DNA of 38,765 nt from Syntrophaceae bacterium UBA2192 (GCA_002327315.1 DCVI01000042.1:1-38765), one strand, 5' to 3'; counted from the first letter of the stretch, positions 1 to 8,113 are shown. The notes: generated by a model not told the origin, from the sequence alone. Translations and numbers: made by a program.

Positions 1-175
1 CCGTGTGCTCGCTCAGCCCCTGCCCTTCATCGAAGGCAAACAGGGTGATTGTGCCGGTCTTCTTCTGGATAATGGCTCTGCTCACGACAGAACCGGTCTG
101 GTACTCGACCAGCCGGGCCATGTCGAGCACCTTTGCGGTGAGAGGTTCCTTCTTCTCCTGGATCGTGGTGACCAT
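1..175 (-). CDS. Cupin-domain protein, N-terminal part (cut by window edge)
   Basis: The visible 58 residues begin MVTTIQEKKEP and contain MARLVEYQTGSVVSRAI followed by GTITLFAFDEGQGLSEHT. This is the usual start of small single-domain cupins: a beta strand and then the first part of cupin motif 1, whose first metal-ligand histidine would be in SEHT. The rest of the protein lies beyond the window start. The ATG at 175-173 has a good ribosome binding site (AAAGGAG, about 9 bases upstream). A sigma-70-like promoter lies about 95 bases upstream. Small cupins of this type bind a metal and are often of unknown substrate, so no reaction can be assigned. The family call is fairly safe; the function is unknown. 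Confidence 0.75.
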   Translation of the reverse strand, partial: MVTTIQEKKEPLTAKVLDMARLVEYQTGSVVSRAIIQKKTGTITLFAFDEGQGLSEHT

Positions 176-269
176 GCGGAAGACTCCTTTCGGTGAAACG
201 ACCCCCTTTGATAAGCGGGGGGGAGAGAGATCGAGGTGTGAAGGGATCCGGGCGTGTTCCTGTATTTAA

Positions 270-298
270 AAATAACAGACCTCTGCGGGGGTTGTCAA
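270..298 (-). promoter_or_regulatory. Sigma-70-like promoter for the cupin gene
   Basis: On the minus strand TTGACA (298-293) is followed after exactly 17 bases by TTATTT (275-270). It lies just past the stop codon of the response-regulator gene and would give the cupin gene its own transcript with a leader of about 90 bases. Confidence 0.6.
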
Positions 299-303
299 TC
301 CTT

Positions 304-834
304 TCACGCCGGCATCTCCCGATAGGAGATGTGAGCGATTGGCGGGGATGCCCCATGTGACCGGAGACAGGCCATGAGCTTCCGGAACGTAAAGGGCTTT
401 TCCAGGTAACCGTCCGCTTCGGGGGACCACAGCCGGTGTGCAACGACCCGACCGGCCCCCACCAGGATGATCATCATCATCTCCCCGAGGGAAGGTAGAG
501 TGAGAATGCTTCTCAGGATGGAATGGCCGGCCATGCCCGACAGATCTTCATCCAGGAGCGCCAGGACGGGAGGCAAACGACGCTCCGGTTCACAGTGCAA
601 ACCGCGGCTTCGAAGAAACTCCAGGGCTTCGCAGCCGCTTCTCACGACGTGAATCCCGTTGACCGGCAGATTGCGTCTCAGGACGCCCACCGTCGCCTCG
701 GCACGGGCCTGCTCGAAATCGCCGAACAGGATATCGGCAACCCCGCCGGGCAAGCGTTCCCCCCGCCCGATGGCCTGTGCCAAACGCCAGCGGCGATCGA
801 TATCTCCTTCGATCAGGAGGATTTTCCCGGCCAT
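304..834 (-). CDS. Single-domain response regulator (CheY/Rcp1-like), receiver partly degenerate
   Basis: This 176-residue protein has a receiver fold and no output domain. KILLIEGDIDR at residues 4-14 supplies the acidic pocket (E9, D11). LALLDEDLSGM around residues 91-101 holds the likely phosphorylated Asp95, and YLEKPF holds the conserved Lys146. The layout VVRSGCEALEFLRSRG, then a charged loop, then PPVLALLD resembles Rcp1-type regulators. Two things are odd: about 20 extra residues lie between the first helix and the second strand, and the usual Thr/Ser after strand 4 is replaced (IILVGAG). Phosphorylation may therefore switch it poorly. The start has AGGA 8 bases upstream. No sensor kinase is nearby. 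The receiver call is good; the signalling partner is unknown. Confidence 0.7.
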   Translation of the reverse strand: MAGKILLIEGDIDRRWRLAQAIGRGERLPGGVADILFGDFEQARAEATVGVLRRNLPVNGIHVVRSGCEALEFLRSRGLHCEPERRLPPVLALLDEDLSGMAGHSILRSILTLPSLGEMMMIILVGAGRVVAHRLWSPEADGYLEKPFTFRKLMACLRSHGASPPIAHISYREMPA

Positions 835-882
835 CTTCTGTATCCTTCAGGGGGACGTTGATCGGATGCAGTCCGAAAAAGG

Positions 883-959
883 TTCGAGGTCCGAGGTCCG
901 AGGAACGAGGACCGAGTACCGGTACAAGACCATAAAATCCTCGAACCTCGATCCTCGCG
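883..959. repeat. 7-bp periodic inverted array between fprA and the response regulator
   Basis: On the plus strand five units of the form NNCGAGG run from 883 to 917 (for example TTCGAGG, TCCGAGG). After a centre containing the palindrome TACCGGTA, three units CCTCGNN run from 939 to 959. The two halves are reverse complements in register, so either strand can fold into a hairpin with a 7-bp periodicity. It lies 40-117 bases past the fprA stop codon. Confidence 0.8.
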
Positions 960-966
960 TCGCCAT

Positions 967-983
967 CCTGAGCCTGTCGAAGG
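967..983. repeat. REP-like core, reverse complement of CCTTCGACAGGCTCAGG
   Basis: This 17-mer lies between the fprA stop codon and the 7-bp array. I recognise its core, CTTCGACAGGCTCAG, as a motif that recurs in intergenic DNA of many bacterial genomes; that is recollection, not a search. Only one copy was noticed in this window. Confidence 0.5.
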
Positions 984-997
984 GCTCGATCCTTCGC

Positions 998-2185
998 CTA
1001 GGCTTTTACGGCCTGGGCGACAGCCTTGCCCATATTGGCACAGGCCTCGAGATCGGCCGGTTTCGGCTGCCACTTGGCCTTCACGCCGGGGCAGGCCACG
1101 GGGATCTTGCAGCGCTGCAGGTGCTCCTCGATGACCTTCACCGATTCGCCGCTCCACCCGTAGGAACCGAAGGCCGCGCCGATCTTGTTCTGGAACCGAA
1201 GCCCCCGAAGATCTTCCAGGATCGGGGAGATCGTCGGCAGGACGCCCTGATTCACCGTGCAGGAGCCGATGACGACGGCCTTCGTCTTGAAGATCTCCGT
1301 GATCACGTCGTTGCGATCGGTTACGGCCATGTGAAAGATCTTGTAGGGCACGCCCTCGGCGGCAAGCCCGCCGCCCACGGCCTCGGCCATCTTTCGCGTC
1401 GCCTCCCACATGGTGTCGTAGAGGATGACGGCGGTTTTCTCCGGCGCCTGGGCCGCCCACTTCTTGTACGTCGTAACGATCTGCAGAGGGTCCTTTCTCC
1501 AGATGACCCCGTGGCTCGGCGCGATCATGTCCACGGGCAGGCCGAGCGCAAGCACCTCGTCGATCTTCTTCGAGACGAGCGGGCTGAAGGGGGTAAGGAT
1601 GTTGGCATAGTACTTAATGGCCTCCTCGTAGAGCTCCTCCTGGTCCACCTGGTCGTTGAAGCGATAGGCCGTGGCGTAATGCTGGCCGAAGGCGTCATTG
1701 GGCATGAGCAGGTTGCGGCCCGCCAGGTAGGTGAACATGCTGTCGGGCCAGTGGAGCATCGTCGCCTCGATGAAGACGAGCTCGCTTTTCCCGATGGGAA
1801 TGCGGTCGCCCGTCTTGACGGCCCGGAACTTCCAGGGCTGGTGGTAGAGCCCCTCGATGCTCTCCATGCCCCGCCTGGACACGATCAGCTCGGCGTTGGG
1901 CGCATGCTGCATGATGAGGGGAAGCCCGCCCGAGTGATCGGGCTCGGCGTGGTTGGCAACCACGATGTCGATCTTCGCCGGGTCGATGACGGCCCTGATG
2001 TTCTCGAGCCACTCCTCTTTAAAGGGGGCCCAGGTAGTGTCGATCAGAACGGTCTTCTCATCCCGGATGAGATAGGAATTATAGGTCGAACCCCGGTGGG
2101 TCGAGAGCTCGTGGCCGTGAAACTTCCGCAGGCTCCAGTCAACGATCCCCACCCAGTAGACATCTTTCATCAACTCCGTAACCAT
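998..2185 (-). CDS. fprA: FprA/Roo-type flavodiiron protein (A-type flavoprotein)
   Basis: The 395-residue protein has a metallo-beta-lactamase-like diiron domain (about 1-250) followed by a flavodoxin domain (about 254-395). The iron ligands are all visible: H79, E81, D83 and H84 in NHAEPDHSGG, then H145, D164 in MPNDAFG, and H225 in APSHGVIWR. Family members reduce O2 to water and/or NO to N2O in the cytoplasm using electrons from rubredoxin or a fused partner. This is the short form without a rubredoxin or flavin reductase domain, and no rubredoxin gene is adjacent. The ATG has GGGAGG 6 bases upstream. It is divergent from the cold-shock gene. The presence of this protein supports an anaerobic or microaerobic life style. 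Confidence 0.95.
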   Translation of the reverse strand: MVTELMKDVYWVGIVDWSLRKFHGHELSTHRGSTYNSYLIRDEKTVLIDTTWAPFKEEWLENIRAVIDPAKIDIVVANHAEPDHSGGLPLIMQHAPNAELIVSRRGMESIEGLYHQPWKFRAVKTGDRIPIGKSELVFIEATMLHWPDSMFTYLAGRNLLMPNDAFGQHYATAYRFNDQVDQEELYEEAIKYYANILTPFSPLVSKKIDEVLALGLPVDMIAPSHGVIWRKDPLQIVTTYKKWAAQAPEKTAVILYDTMWEATRKMAEAVGGGLAAEGVPYKIFHMAVTDRNDVITEIFKTKAVVIGSCTVNQGVLPTISPILEDLRGLRFQNKIGAAFGSYGWSGESVKVIEEHLQRCKIPVACPGVKAKWQPKPADLEACANMGKAVAQAVKA

Positions 2186-2290
2186 TCGAAACCTCCCGAT
2201 TCTGAAGCGTTTTATTTTTCTAAAACAATATTTTACCCCTCTGCCGCACCGAAATAAAGGGGCAAAACGTCCCTCCCGGGTTCAGCAGCT

Positions 2291-2313
2291 ATGTCAATAA
2301 ATTTACTTGACAT
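2291..2313. promoter_or_regulatory. Dyad over the csp -35 region, possible operator
   Basis: ATGTCAA (2291-2297) and TTGACAT (2307-2313) are perfect inverted repeats separated by 9 AT-rich bases. The right half contains the -35 hexamer of csp. A dimeric repressor or activator could bind here and influence both divergent genes. No known consensus was matched. Confidence 0.45.
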
Positions 2314-2335
2314 CTCGCTTCGGGTGTACTACTCT
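2307..2335 (+). promoter_or_regulatory. Sigma-70-like promoter of the csp gene
   Basis: TTGACA (2307-2312) and TACTCT (2330-2335) are separated by exactly 17 bases. Transcription would start near 2342, leaving a leader of about 170 nucleotides before the csp start, a length typical of cold-shock mRNAs. Confidence 0.7.
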
Positions 2336-2420
2336 ACGTCCGACCTGACGGCGACAGATAGCGAACCGGCAGGGCGCGGTAAAAGTTAGGGGACACGCAG
2401 TTTGAGGTTTGAGGTTGTTT

Positions 2421-2462
2421 ACCACCACACTCGTACGGGTCTGGTGGTTTTTTACTTTTTTC
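2421..2462 (+). terminator. Intrinsic terminator or attenuator inside the csp leader
   Basis: ACCACCA (2421-2427) pairs with TGGTGGT (2442-2448). The stem continues inward after one mismatch with four more pairs and a GTAC loop. Six T follow (2448-2453) and then another T-rich run to 2462. It lies about 80 bases after the predicted start of transcription and 53 bases before the csp start codon. It could be an attenuator for csp or the end of a separate RNA of about 110 nucleotides. Confidence 0.65.
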
Positions 2463-2514
2463 CAAAGCTGACATCCGACTTTTACGGAAAATCTGAGAAA
2501 GGAGGATGGAAGCG

Positions 2515-2718
2515 ATGTCGGAAGGTACCGTGAAGTGGTTCAACGAGCAGAAAGGCTTCGGGTTCATCCAGATGGACGACGGGGGCGACATTTTCGTTCA
2601 CTACAGCGCCATCCAGACCCGGGGTTTCCGGACCCTGCGAGAGGGTCAGCGCGTAGCGTTTGAAGTTGCCGATGGACAGAAAGGCCCCGCCGCCGCAAAC
2701 GTGCAGGTACTGGCCTGA
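2515..2718 (+). CDS. csp: CspA-family cold-shock protein
   Basis: The 67-residue protein is a single cold-shock domain (OB fold). RNP1 is seen as KGFGFI and RNP2 as DIFVHY, after the family start GTVKWFN. Such proteins bind single-stranded RNA or DNA and melt RNA structure, often acting as transcription antiterminators. The start at 2515 is preferred because AAAGGAGG lies 9 bases upstream; the in-frame ATG at 2506 abuts that site directly. A strong promoter, a leader hairpin with a T tract and a strong downstream terminator make this a single-gene unit. TypA follows, and TypA is also tied to growth at low temperature in other bacteria. Confidence 0.97.
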   Translation: MSEGTVKWFNEQKGFGFIQMDDGGDIFVHYSAIQTRGFRTLREGQRVAFEVADGQKGPAAANVQVLA

Positions 2719-2736
2719 TAAACGGATCATGATGAT

Positions 2737-2772
2737 GGGCACCTCGGTGCAGATCGAGGTGCCCTTTTTTTT
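2737..2772 (+). terminator. Intrinsic terminator of csp
   Basis: GGGCACCTCG (2737-2746) and CGAGGTGCCC (2755-2764) form a perfect 10-bp stem with an 8-base loop, followed by eight T. It separates csp from typA. Confidence 0.95.
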
Positions 2773-2796
2773 CGGGGGGATCGTCGAATCCCCCCG
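2773..2796 (+). other. GC-rich hairpin in the typA leader
   Basis: CGGGGGGAT (2773-2781) and ATCCCCCCG (2788-2796) form a 9-bp stem with a 6-base loop, directly after the csp terminator and 33 bases before the typA start. There is no T tract, so it is not a terminator. It may be a 5' stabiliser or a cold-sensitive leader structure of typA. Confidence 0.5.
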
Positions 2797-2829
2797 CAGC
2801 AGTTCTACAGGGAAAAAGAAAGTAAGGGC

Positions 2830-4668
<1,839 letters not shown>

Positions 4669-4671
<3 letters not shown>

Positions 4672-4780
4672 TCAGAAGGTAAGAGGGTTTGAAGGTGAGA
4701 AGGTTGGAGAATCGGAGACAGACAATGGCTGCAGACGTATCCAACGTTCTTACCCTCTCACCTTCTTACCCTCTCTTGTT
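4669..4780. repeat. 8-bp periodic inverted array starting at the typA stop codon
   Basis: Seven 8-base units run from 4669 to 4724, the first being TAATCAGA, which contains the TAA stop codon; the consensus is NGGTNNGA. The opposite arm runs from 4741 to 4780 in 8-base units such as CTTACCCT and CTCACCTT, the reverse complement of the left arm. The typA mRNA could therefore end in a long, imperfect hairpin. There is no intrinsic terminator with a T tract in this gap. Confidence 0.85.
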
Positions 4781-4836
4781 CACGCAATGAACATCCGGAC
4801 AGGAACCGGATCATTTCGAAAGGTTGATTTAAAGAT

Positions 4837-5892
4837 ATGTTTGTCTCCATCATCGGTACCCCGGCATCGGGCAAGACAACGTTTTTCAAGGCACTCTCGG
4901 GTGCAAACGGCAACGGGGGGAACAACGGGCATCCCTCCGTCCGCATCGAAGTACCCGACGAGCGGATCGATGCGCTGACGAAGATCTTCAACCCCCGAAA
5001 GACGACCTACTCCCGCCTTGACGTGACGGACACGGTAGCCATCCGCGAGGGCGAGGTCAAAAACGAAACACTGGACGCCAAGTCCCTCCAGCAGATCCGG
5101 CAAAGCGACGCCGTCCTGCTGGTACTGCGCCACTTCGACAACGGACACGCCGCCGACCCCGTCGGCGATTTTCAGCGCGTCCAGGAAGAGTTCATCCTGG
5201 CCGACATGGTCCAGGCCGAAGGCCGCCTCGAGCGTCTGCGAAAGCAGAATGCCCTCAAGCCCCAGCCGGCCCCGCAGCAGGAGCAGGCGCTGCTCGAGCT
5301 GTGTCTCGGACACCTCGAGGCGGGCGACCCCCTGGCCACGCTGAACCTGTCCTGCGAAGACGACAAGAAAATCCGCGGCTTTCTGTTTCTTTCGCGCAAG
5401 CCCATGATGATCGTCATCAACTGCGTCGAGGAAAGGCTTGCCGGGGCGGACACCATCGCCTCGCAGCTCCGGGAGAGGCTGCCGGGGCACATTCCCGTGG
5501 TGGCCGCCTGCGGGCAGTTGGAGGCGGAGCTGGCCGCCATGCCGCCGGAAGAGCAGGCGGAGTTCATGAGCGAATACGGCATCCGGGAGTCGCTTCGCGG
5601 GCGGATCATCCGGATGGCCTACGACACGCTGGGACTGATTTCCTTCCTGACCGTGGGAGAGGACGAATGCCGCGCCTGGCCTGTCCGCAGGGGCATGAGC
5701 GCCCAGGAAGCGGCCGGGACCATCCACACGGATCTTTCCCGCACCTTCATCCGCGCCGAGACGGTCTCCTACGAAGACTTCATCCGGCTCGACGGCTTTG
5801 CGGGCTGCAAAAAGGCAGGCGTCTGGCGGCTGGAGGGCAAGGGCTATATCGTGCAGGACGGGGATATCATGTCCATCCGGGCGGGAAGCTAA
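4837..5892 (+). CDS. Divergent YchF/OLA1-like nucleotide-binding protein with degenerate switch II
   Basis: At 351 residues it is close to YchF length (about 363). The P-loop is GTPASGKTT (7-15) instead of the usual GLPNVGKST. The YchF-type fourth motif NxxE is seen as NCVE, and the C-terminal TGS domain is clear (AGTIHTDLSRTFIRAETVSY, then GYIVQDGDIMSIRAG). The third motif, normally DIAGLVKGAS, is replaced by LDVTDTVAIREG, so DxxG is absent and the following Gly/Ala-rich loop is lost. True YchF binds ATP or GTP and the ribosome. This looks like a paralogue that may bind but not hydrolyse nucleotide normally. The start ATG has only a weak upstream site. It follows typA, so both may act on ribosomes. 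Confidence 0.8.
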   Translation: MFVSIIGTPASGKTTFFKALSGANGNGGNNGHPSVRIEVPDERIDALTKIFNPRKTTYSRLDVTDTVAIREGEVKNETLDAKSLQQIRQSDAVLLVLRHFDNGHAADPVGDFQRVQEEFILADMVQAEGRLERLRKQNALKPQPAPQQEQALLELCLGHLEAGDPLATLNLSCEDDKKIRGFLFLSRKPMMIVINCVEERLAGADTIASQLRERLPGHIPVVAACGQLEAELAAMPPEEQAEFMSEYGIRESLRGRIIRMAYDTLGLISFLTVGEDECRAWPVRRGMSAQEAAGTIHTDLSRTFIRAETVSYEDFIRLDGFAGCKKAGVWRLEGKGYIVQDGDIMSIRAGS

Positions 5893-5981
5893 AGCAGGGA
5901 ATCGGAATTCGGGACTCCGGATTCCGGACTAAATTAGTTATTTTTTCCTGAAGCCTGATGCCCGAAGCCTGAATCCTAATC
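5890..5981. repeat. 7-bp periodic inverted array starting at the ychF-like stop codon
   Basis: Six 7-base units run from 5890 to 5931. The first, TAAAGCA, contains the stop codon; then come GGGAATC, GGAATTC and similar units. After a TTATTTTTT stretch, five units such as CCTGAAG and CCCGAAG run from 5947 to 5981 and are largely complementary to the left arm. The right arm ends just before the hairpin over the ribosome binding site of the next gene. Confidence 0.85.
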
Positions 5982-5996
5982 GACCGGAGGTCGATT
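5978..5996 (+). promoter_or_regulatory. Hairpin that sequesters the ribosome binding site of the 87-aa gene
   Basis: AATCGACC (5978-5985) and GGTCGATT (5989-5996) are perfectly complementary with a 3-base loop GGA. The only good Shine-Dalgarno sequence, GGAGG at 5986-5990, lies in the loop and stem, 7 bases before the ATG at 5998. Translation of the downstream gene should depend on opening this helix, for example by temperature, by a protein, or by pairing with the adjacent repeat arm. Confidence 0.6.
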
Positions 5997-5997
5997 C

Positions 5998-6261
5998 ATG
6001 GATGCTTTGCGGATACTCTTCAACATCCTCATCTTCACCGCATCTCTCTTCGCGGCGGCGCTGGTTGTGGAGAAGATCTATGCGGGGCGCTGGAAGTGGG
6101 TGGCCTTTGCCATACTGATAACCTTCATCATCGGGTTTGCCCTGTTCCCAGGGACCCTGATTGCAGTCCTCGAGGCCCTGCCCGGCGGGCTGACACTCGC
6201 CAACACGGCGACGCTGCTGTTGGGAGGGGTCGCGGCGGGCTTTCTCGCCACGGGTGTCTGA
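5998..6261 (+). CDS. Small membrane protein, unknown function (87 aa)
   Basis: The protein has three hydrophobic stretches: about residues 5-24 (LRILFNILIFTASLFAAALV), 32-55 and 64-86. The first is followed by a charged stretch (EKIYAGRWK). It therefore looks like a three-helix inner-membrane protein. No catalytic motif is visible and I do not recognise the family. The start is set by GGAGG 7 bases upstream, which is inside a perfect hairpin. It is co-directional with the ychF-like gene and converges on the L,D-transpeptidase gene. Coding is supported by the good ribosome binding site and membrane-protein composition rather than by homology. Confidence 0.65.
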   Translation: MDALRILFNILIFTASLFAAALVVEKIYAGRWKWVAFAILITFIIGFALFPGTLIAVLEALPGGLTLANTATLLLGGVAAGFLATGV

Positions 6262-6276
6262 ATCGTCTTCCGTATT

Positions 6277-6297
6277 CTTCAGGAGGTCTTCCTGAAG
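6277..6297 (+). other. Short hairpin after the 87-aa gene
   Basis: CTTCAGGA (6277-6284) and TCCTGAAG (6290-6297) form a perfect 8-bp stem with a 5-base loop, 16 bases after the stop codon. There is no T tract, so its role in termination is doubtful. Confidence 0.45.
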
Positions 6298-6321
6298 CTC
6301 TTCTCACGATAAGCCGCTACG

Positions 6322-6443
6322 CGGCAGGCATCCGGCATCGGGCATCCGGATTCCGGAAAGAATGATTGCATTTTCTTCCCTGAAGCCTGAAGCCCGAAAC
6401 CTGTAGCCCGTTTTTCCGTTCACTGGTCACTAATCACTGATCA
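6322..6443. repeat. Three 7-bp periodic arrays between convergent genes; one starts at the L,D-transpeptidase stop codon
   Basis: On the plus strand, units such as CATCCGG and CATCGGG run from 6322 to 6356, and units such as CCTGAAG and CCCGAAA run from 6379 to 6413. These form an inverted pair closely related to the array after the ychF-like gene. On the minus strand, four more units run from 6443 down to 6416, beginning TGATCAG and TGATTAG. The first contains the TGA stop of the L,D-transpeptidase gene, giving consensus TGANNAG. The short palindrome GCCGCTACGCGGC at 6314-6326 overlaps the left edge. Confidence 0.85.
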
Positions 6444-7769
6444 CGGCCGCGAAGCGGCCTGTTGGGCCAAATCCCTCGACTGAGCGGGTCCGATAATCAC
6501 CCCGTCGATCTCCAGATCGCTCTTAATGCGCCGGGCGGCGGCCACAGCCGCTTTTTTATCCTTATAGGGGCCGGCCACGACCTGGTAGCGATCGCCCTTC
6601 TGCACCACCCTCGCCGGGATCGGCGGTCCCTGATGATTGAGCACGGCGGCCAGCCTCCTGGCATTGATCTCCCCGATGGTTTCATCCGCGCGAACGTACC
6701 ATGCGCCTTTTCTCATCGCGGGAATCTGAGGCTGACCGTTCAGTTGGGCGGGGTGCTCGATTTCCGCGGCCCCGGCGAGAATCCCTTCAAGCCCGGCCCC
6801 GCCCTCGAGTACCGGAACGGGGATGCCCCGGGCCTGCTTCACGGTTTCCTCAATCTGCTTCCAGTCCAGCCTGAGTGCTTCTTTCTTTTCGATTTGCCTG
6901 AGTCGCGCGTAGAGCCTCTTCTTCATCTCCCCGGCATTCAGCTCCTCATGGGGCGTGTGCGCCTCCAGGTAGAGGATCCCGTTGTCGCGGCCGATCAGGT
7001 AGGGCTGATTGACGATGTTCACCGGCGTCCTGACTGCCGAAGCCGGATAGAGCTTCTCCATGTCTTCCGGATAGAGGCGGATACACCCGTTCGTTGCGCG
7101 CAGACCGATGCTGTAGGGTTTGTTGGTCCCGTGGATCACGTAACTCGCCCGGCTCAAATAAAGCGCGTACTCGCCCAGCGGGTTGTCGGGGCCCGGCGGG
7201 ACTTCGGCAGGCAGCGGGTCACCCCTCTTCTGATGATCCCTGCGGATCGAGGCGGGCACATACCAGGTCGGCCGGACGGCCTTGCGCTCCACGGACATTT
7301 CCCCCATGGGCGTCGAGCGGCCCTCCTCCCCGATGCCGACCGGGTACGTGATGACCGATCCGTTCTTCCCCCCGTAGCGAAACAGCCGCATGGCAGCCAG
7401 GTTGATCACGATCCCTTTTCTGGGGGCATCGGGCAGGACGAACATCAGGGGCAGGATCACGCGGCTTCCGGCCGGGGGCGCCCAGACGTCCACGTCCGGA
7501 TTGGCCGCGCTGATTTCGTCATAGCCAAGCCCGAAGTGTCTTGCGATGTCCGGCAGGGTATCGCCTTCCTGAACGCGAACCACGGCCAGCCGGCCCATGA
7601 CCTGATCGCCTTTCGCGGCGGCGGGGGCGCGCGGTTCGACGGCTTTTTCCGGTCGAGCCGGTTCGGCCCGAGAGAGTCTCATCTTCGGAGGCGCAGCACA
7701 GGCTTGAAGGAAAAATCCCAGCAAGACGATGACGATCAGGCGCGACCACATGACGTTGAGGGTTGTCAT
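6441..7769 (-). CDS. L,D-transpeptidase lipoprotein with LysM-like and SPOR-like domains
   Basis: Read from the ATG at 7769 this is a 442-residue lipoprotein. The signal peptide ends in LLGFFLQAC, with the lipidated cysteine at residue 24. A LysM-like segment follows (VQEGDTLPDIARHFGLGYDE), then a YkuD catalytic domain with the signature HGTNKPYSIG and TNGCIRL (nucleophile cysteine in NGC). A linker and a C-terminal SPOR-like segment (RYQVVAGPYKDKKAAVAAAR) complete it. Such enzymes make 3-3 peptidoglycan cross-links or attach lipoproteins in the periplasm. The upstream in-frame extension is disfavoured because it lacks a signal peptide. AAAGGAG lies 14 bases upstream, somewhat far. It is the last gene of a minus-strand run. 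Confidence 0.9.
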   Translation of the reverse strand: MTTLNVMWSRLIVIVLLGFFLQACAAPPKMRLSRAEPARPEKAVEPRAPAAAKGDQVMGRLAVVRVQEGDTLPDIARHFGLGYDEISAANPDVDVWAPPAGSRVILPLMFVLPDAPRKGIVINLAAMRLFRYGGKNGSVITYPVGIGEEGRSTPMGEMSVERKAVRPTWYVPASIRRDHQKRGDPLPAEVPPGPDNPLGEYALYLSRASYVIHGTNKPYSIGLRATNGCIRLYPEDMEKLYPASAVRTPVNIVNQPYLIGRDNGILYLEAHTPHEELNAGEMKKRLYARLRQIEKKEALRLDWKQIEETVKQARGIPVPVLEGGAGLEGILAGAAEIEHPAQLNGQPQIPAMRKGAWYVRADETIGEINARRLAAVLNHQGPPIPARVVQKGDRYQVVAGPYKDKKAAVAAARRIKSDLEIDGVIIGPAQSRDLAQQAASRP

Positions 7770-7807
7770 AAGGATTTCACACACTCCTTTCCCGCCGATG
7801 CTTCTTT

Positions 7808-8113
7808 TTACCGGACCACGTTGAACGAGATCAGGACAGACAGCAGGCACAGCGAGATCAAGCCCGCGATGAACAGTGCCTCCGAAATCCTCCCGAAGGC
7901 GGCCGACCGTTTTTGGGCCCGCATCGCGGCATAGGCGGAGATGCAGGATCCGAGAAACAGAATCAGCGACAACAGGGCGAACTCATCGGCAAGGGTTTTA
8001 TCGGCATGGCCCATGGCCCCGATGAGACTCACAATGGCGAAACTGATGCCCAGCAGAGTTGTCGACGCCGCCAGGATGTGATGGGAAATCGCATGGGCTT
8101 CCTTCTCAGGCAT
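7808..8113 (-). CDS. Small membrane protein, unknown function (101 aa)
   Basis: The 101-residue protein begins MPEKEAHAISHHI and has three hydrophobic stretches: roughly residues 13-33, 44-64 and 80-98, the second and third separated by a basic loop (RAQKRSAAFGR). I do not recognise the family, and no enzyme motif is visible. The ATG is preceded by a purine-rich GGGGGTGAAGG. The stop codon lies 38 bases before the L,D-transpeptidase start, so the two may be co-transcribed. It could be an inner-membrane accessory protein for envelope work, which is only a guess from position. Confidence 0.7.
   Translation of the reverse strand: MPEKEAHAISHHILAASTTLLGISFAIVSLIGAMGHADKTLADEFALLSLILFLGSCISAYAAMRAQKRSAAFGRISEALFIAGLISLCLLSVLISFNVVR

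Larger units (their letters stand above)
2186..2514. other. Divergent intergenic region between fprA and csp
   Basis: These 329 bases hold the fprA ribosome binding site, an AT-rich stretch around 2210-2235, the dyad 2291-2313, the csp promoter and a long csp leader with an intrinsic-terminator hairpin. A short 7-bp repetition (GTTTGAG-like units, about 2399-2417) lies just before that hairpin. No open reading frame here looks real. A second TTGACA on the minus strand (2297-2292) has no convincing -10 partner, so the fprA promoter is not fixed. Confidence 0.6.

Noticed and set aside
881..900. A tRNA T-arm (GGTTCGAGGTCC) in the fprA gap
   Set aside because: The motif is part of the 7-bp NNCGAGG array; no acceptor stem, anticodon arm or D-arm can be formed around it.
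883..959. A CRISPR array was considered for the repeats in this window
   Set aside because: Units are only 7-9 bp, directly adjacent without spacers and degenerate, and no cas gene is present.
659..2257. A 532-residue plus-strand reading frame opposite fprA
   Set aside because: It is the GC-rich shadow of fprA and of the response regulator; its sequence has no domain and is full of Arg, Gly and Pro, while the minus-strand proteins have complete motifs.
2334..2591. An 85-residue minus-strand frame over the csp leader
   Set aside because: It overlaps the csp gene and its leader hairpin, has no ribosome binding site and no recognisable sequence.
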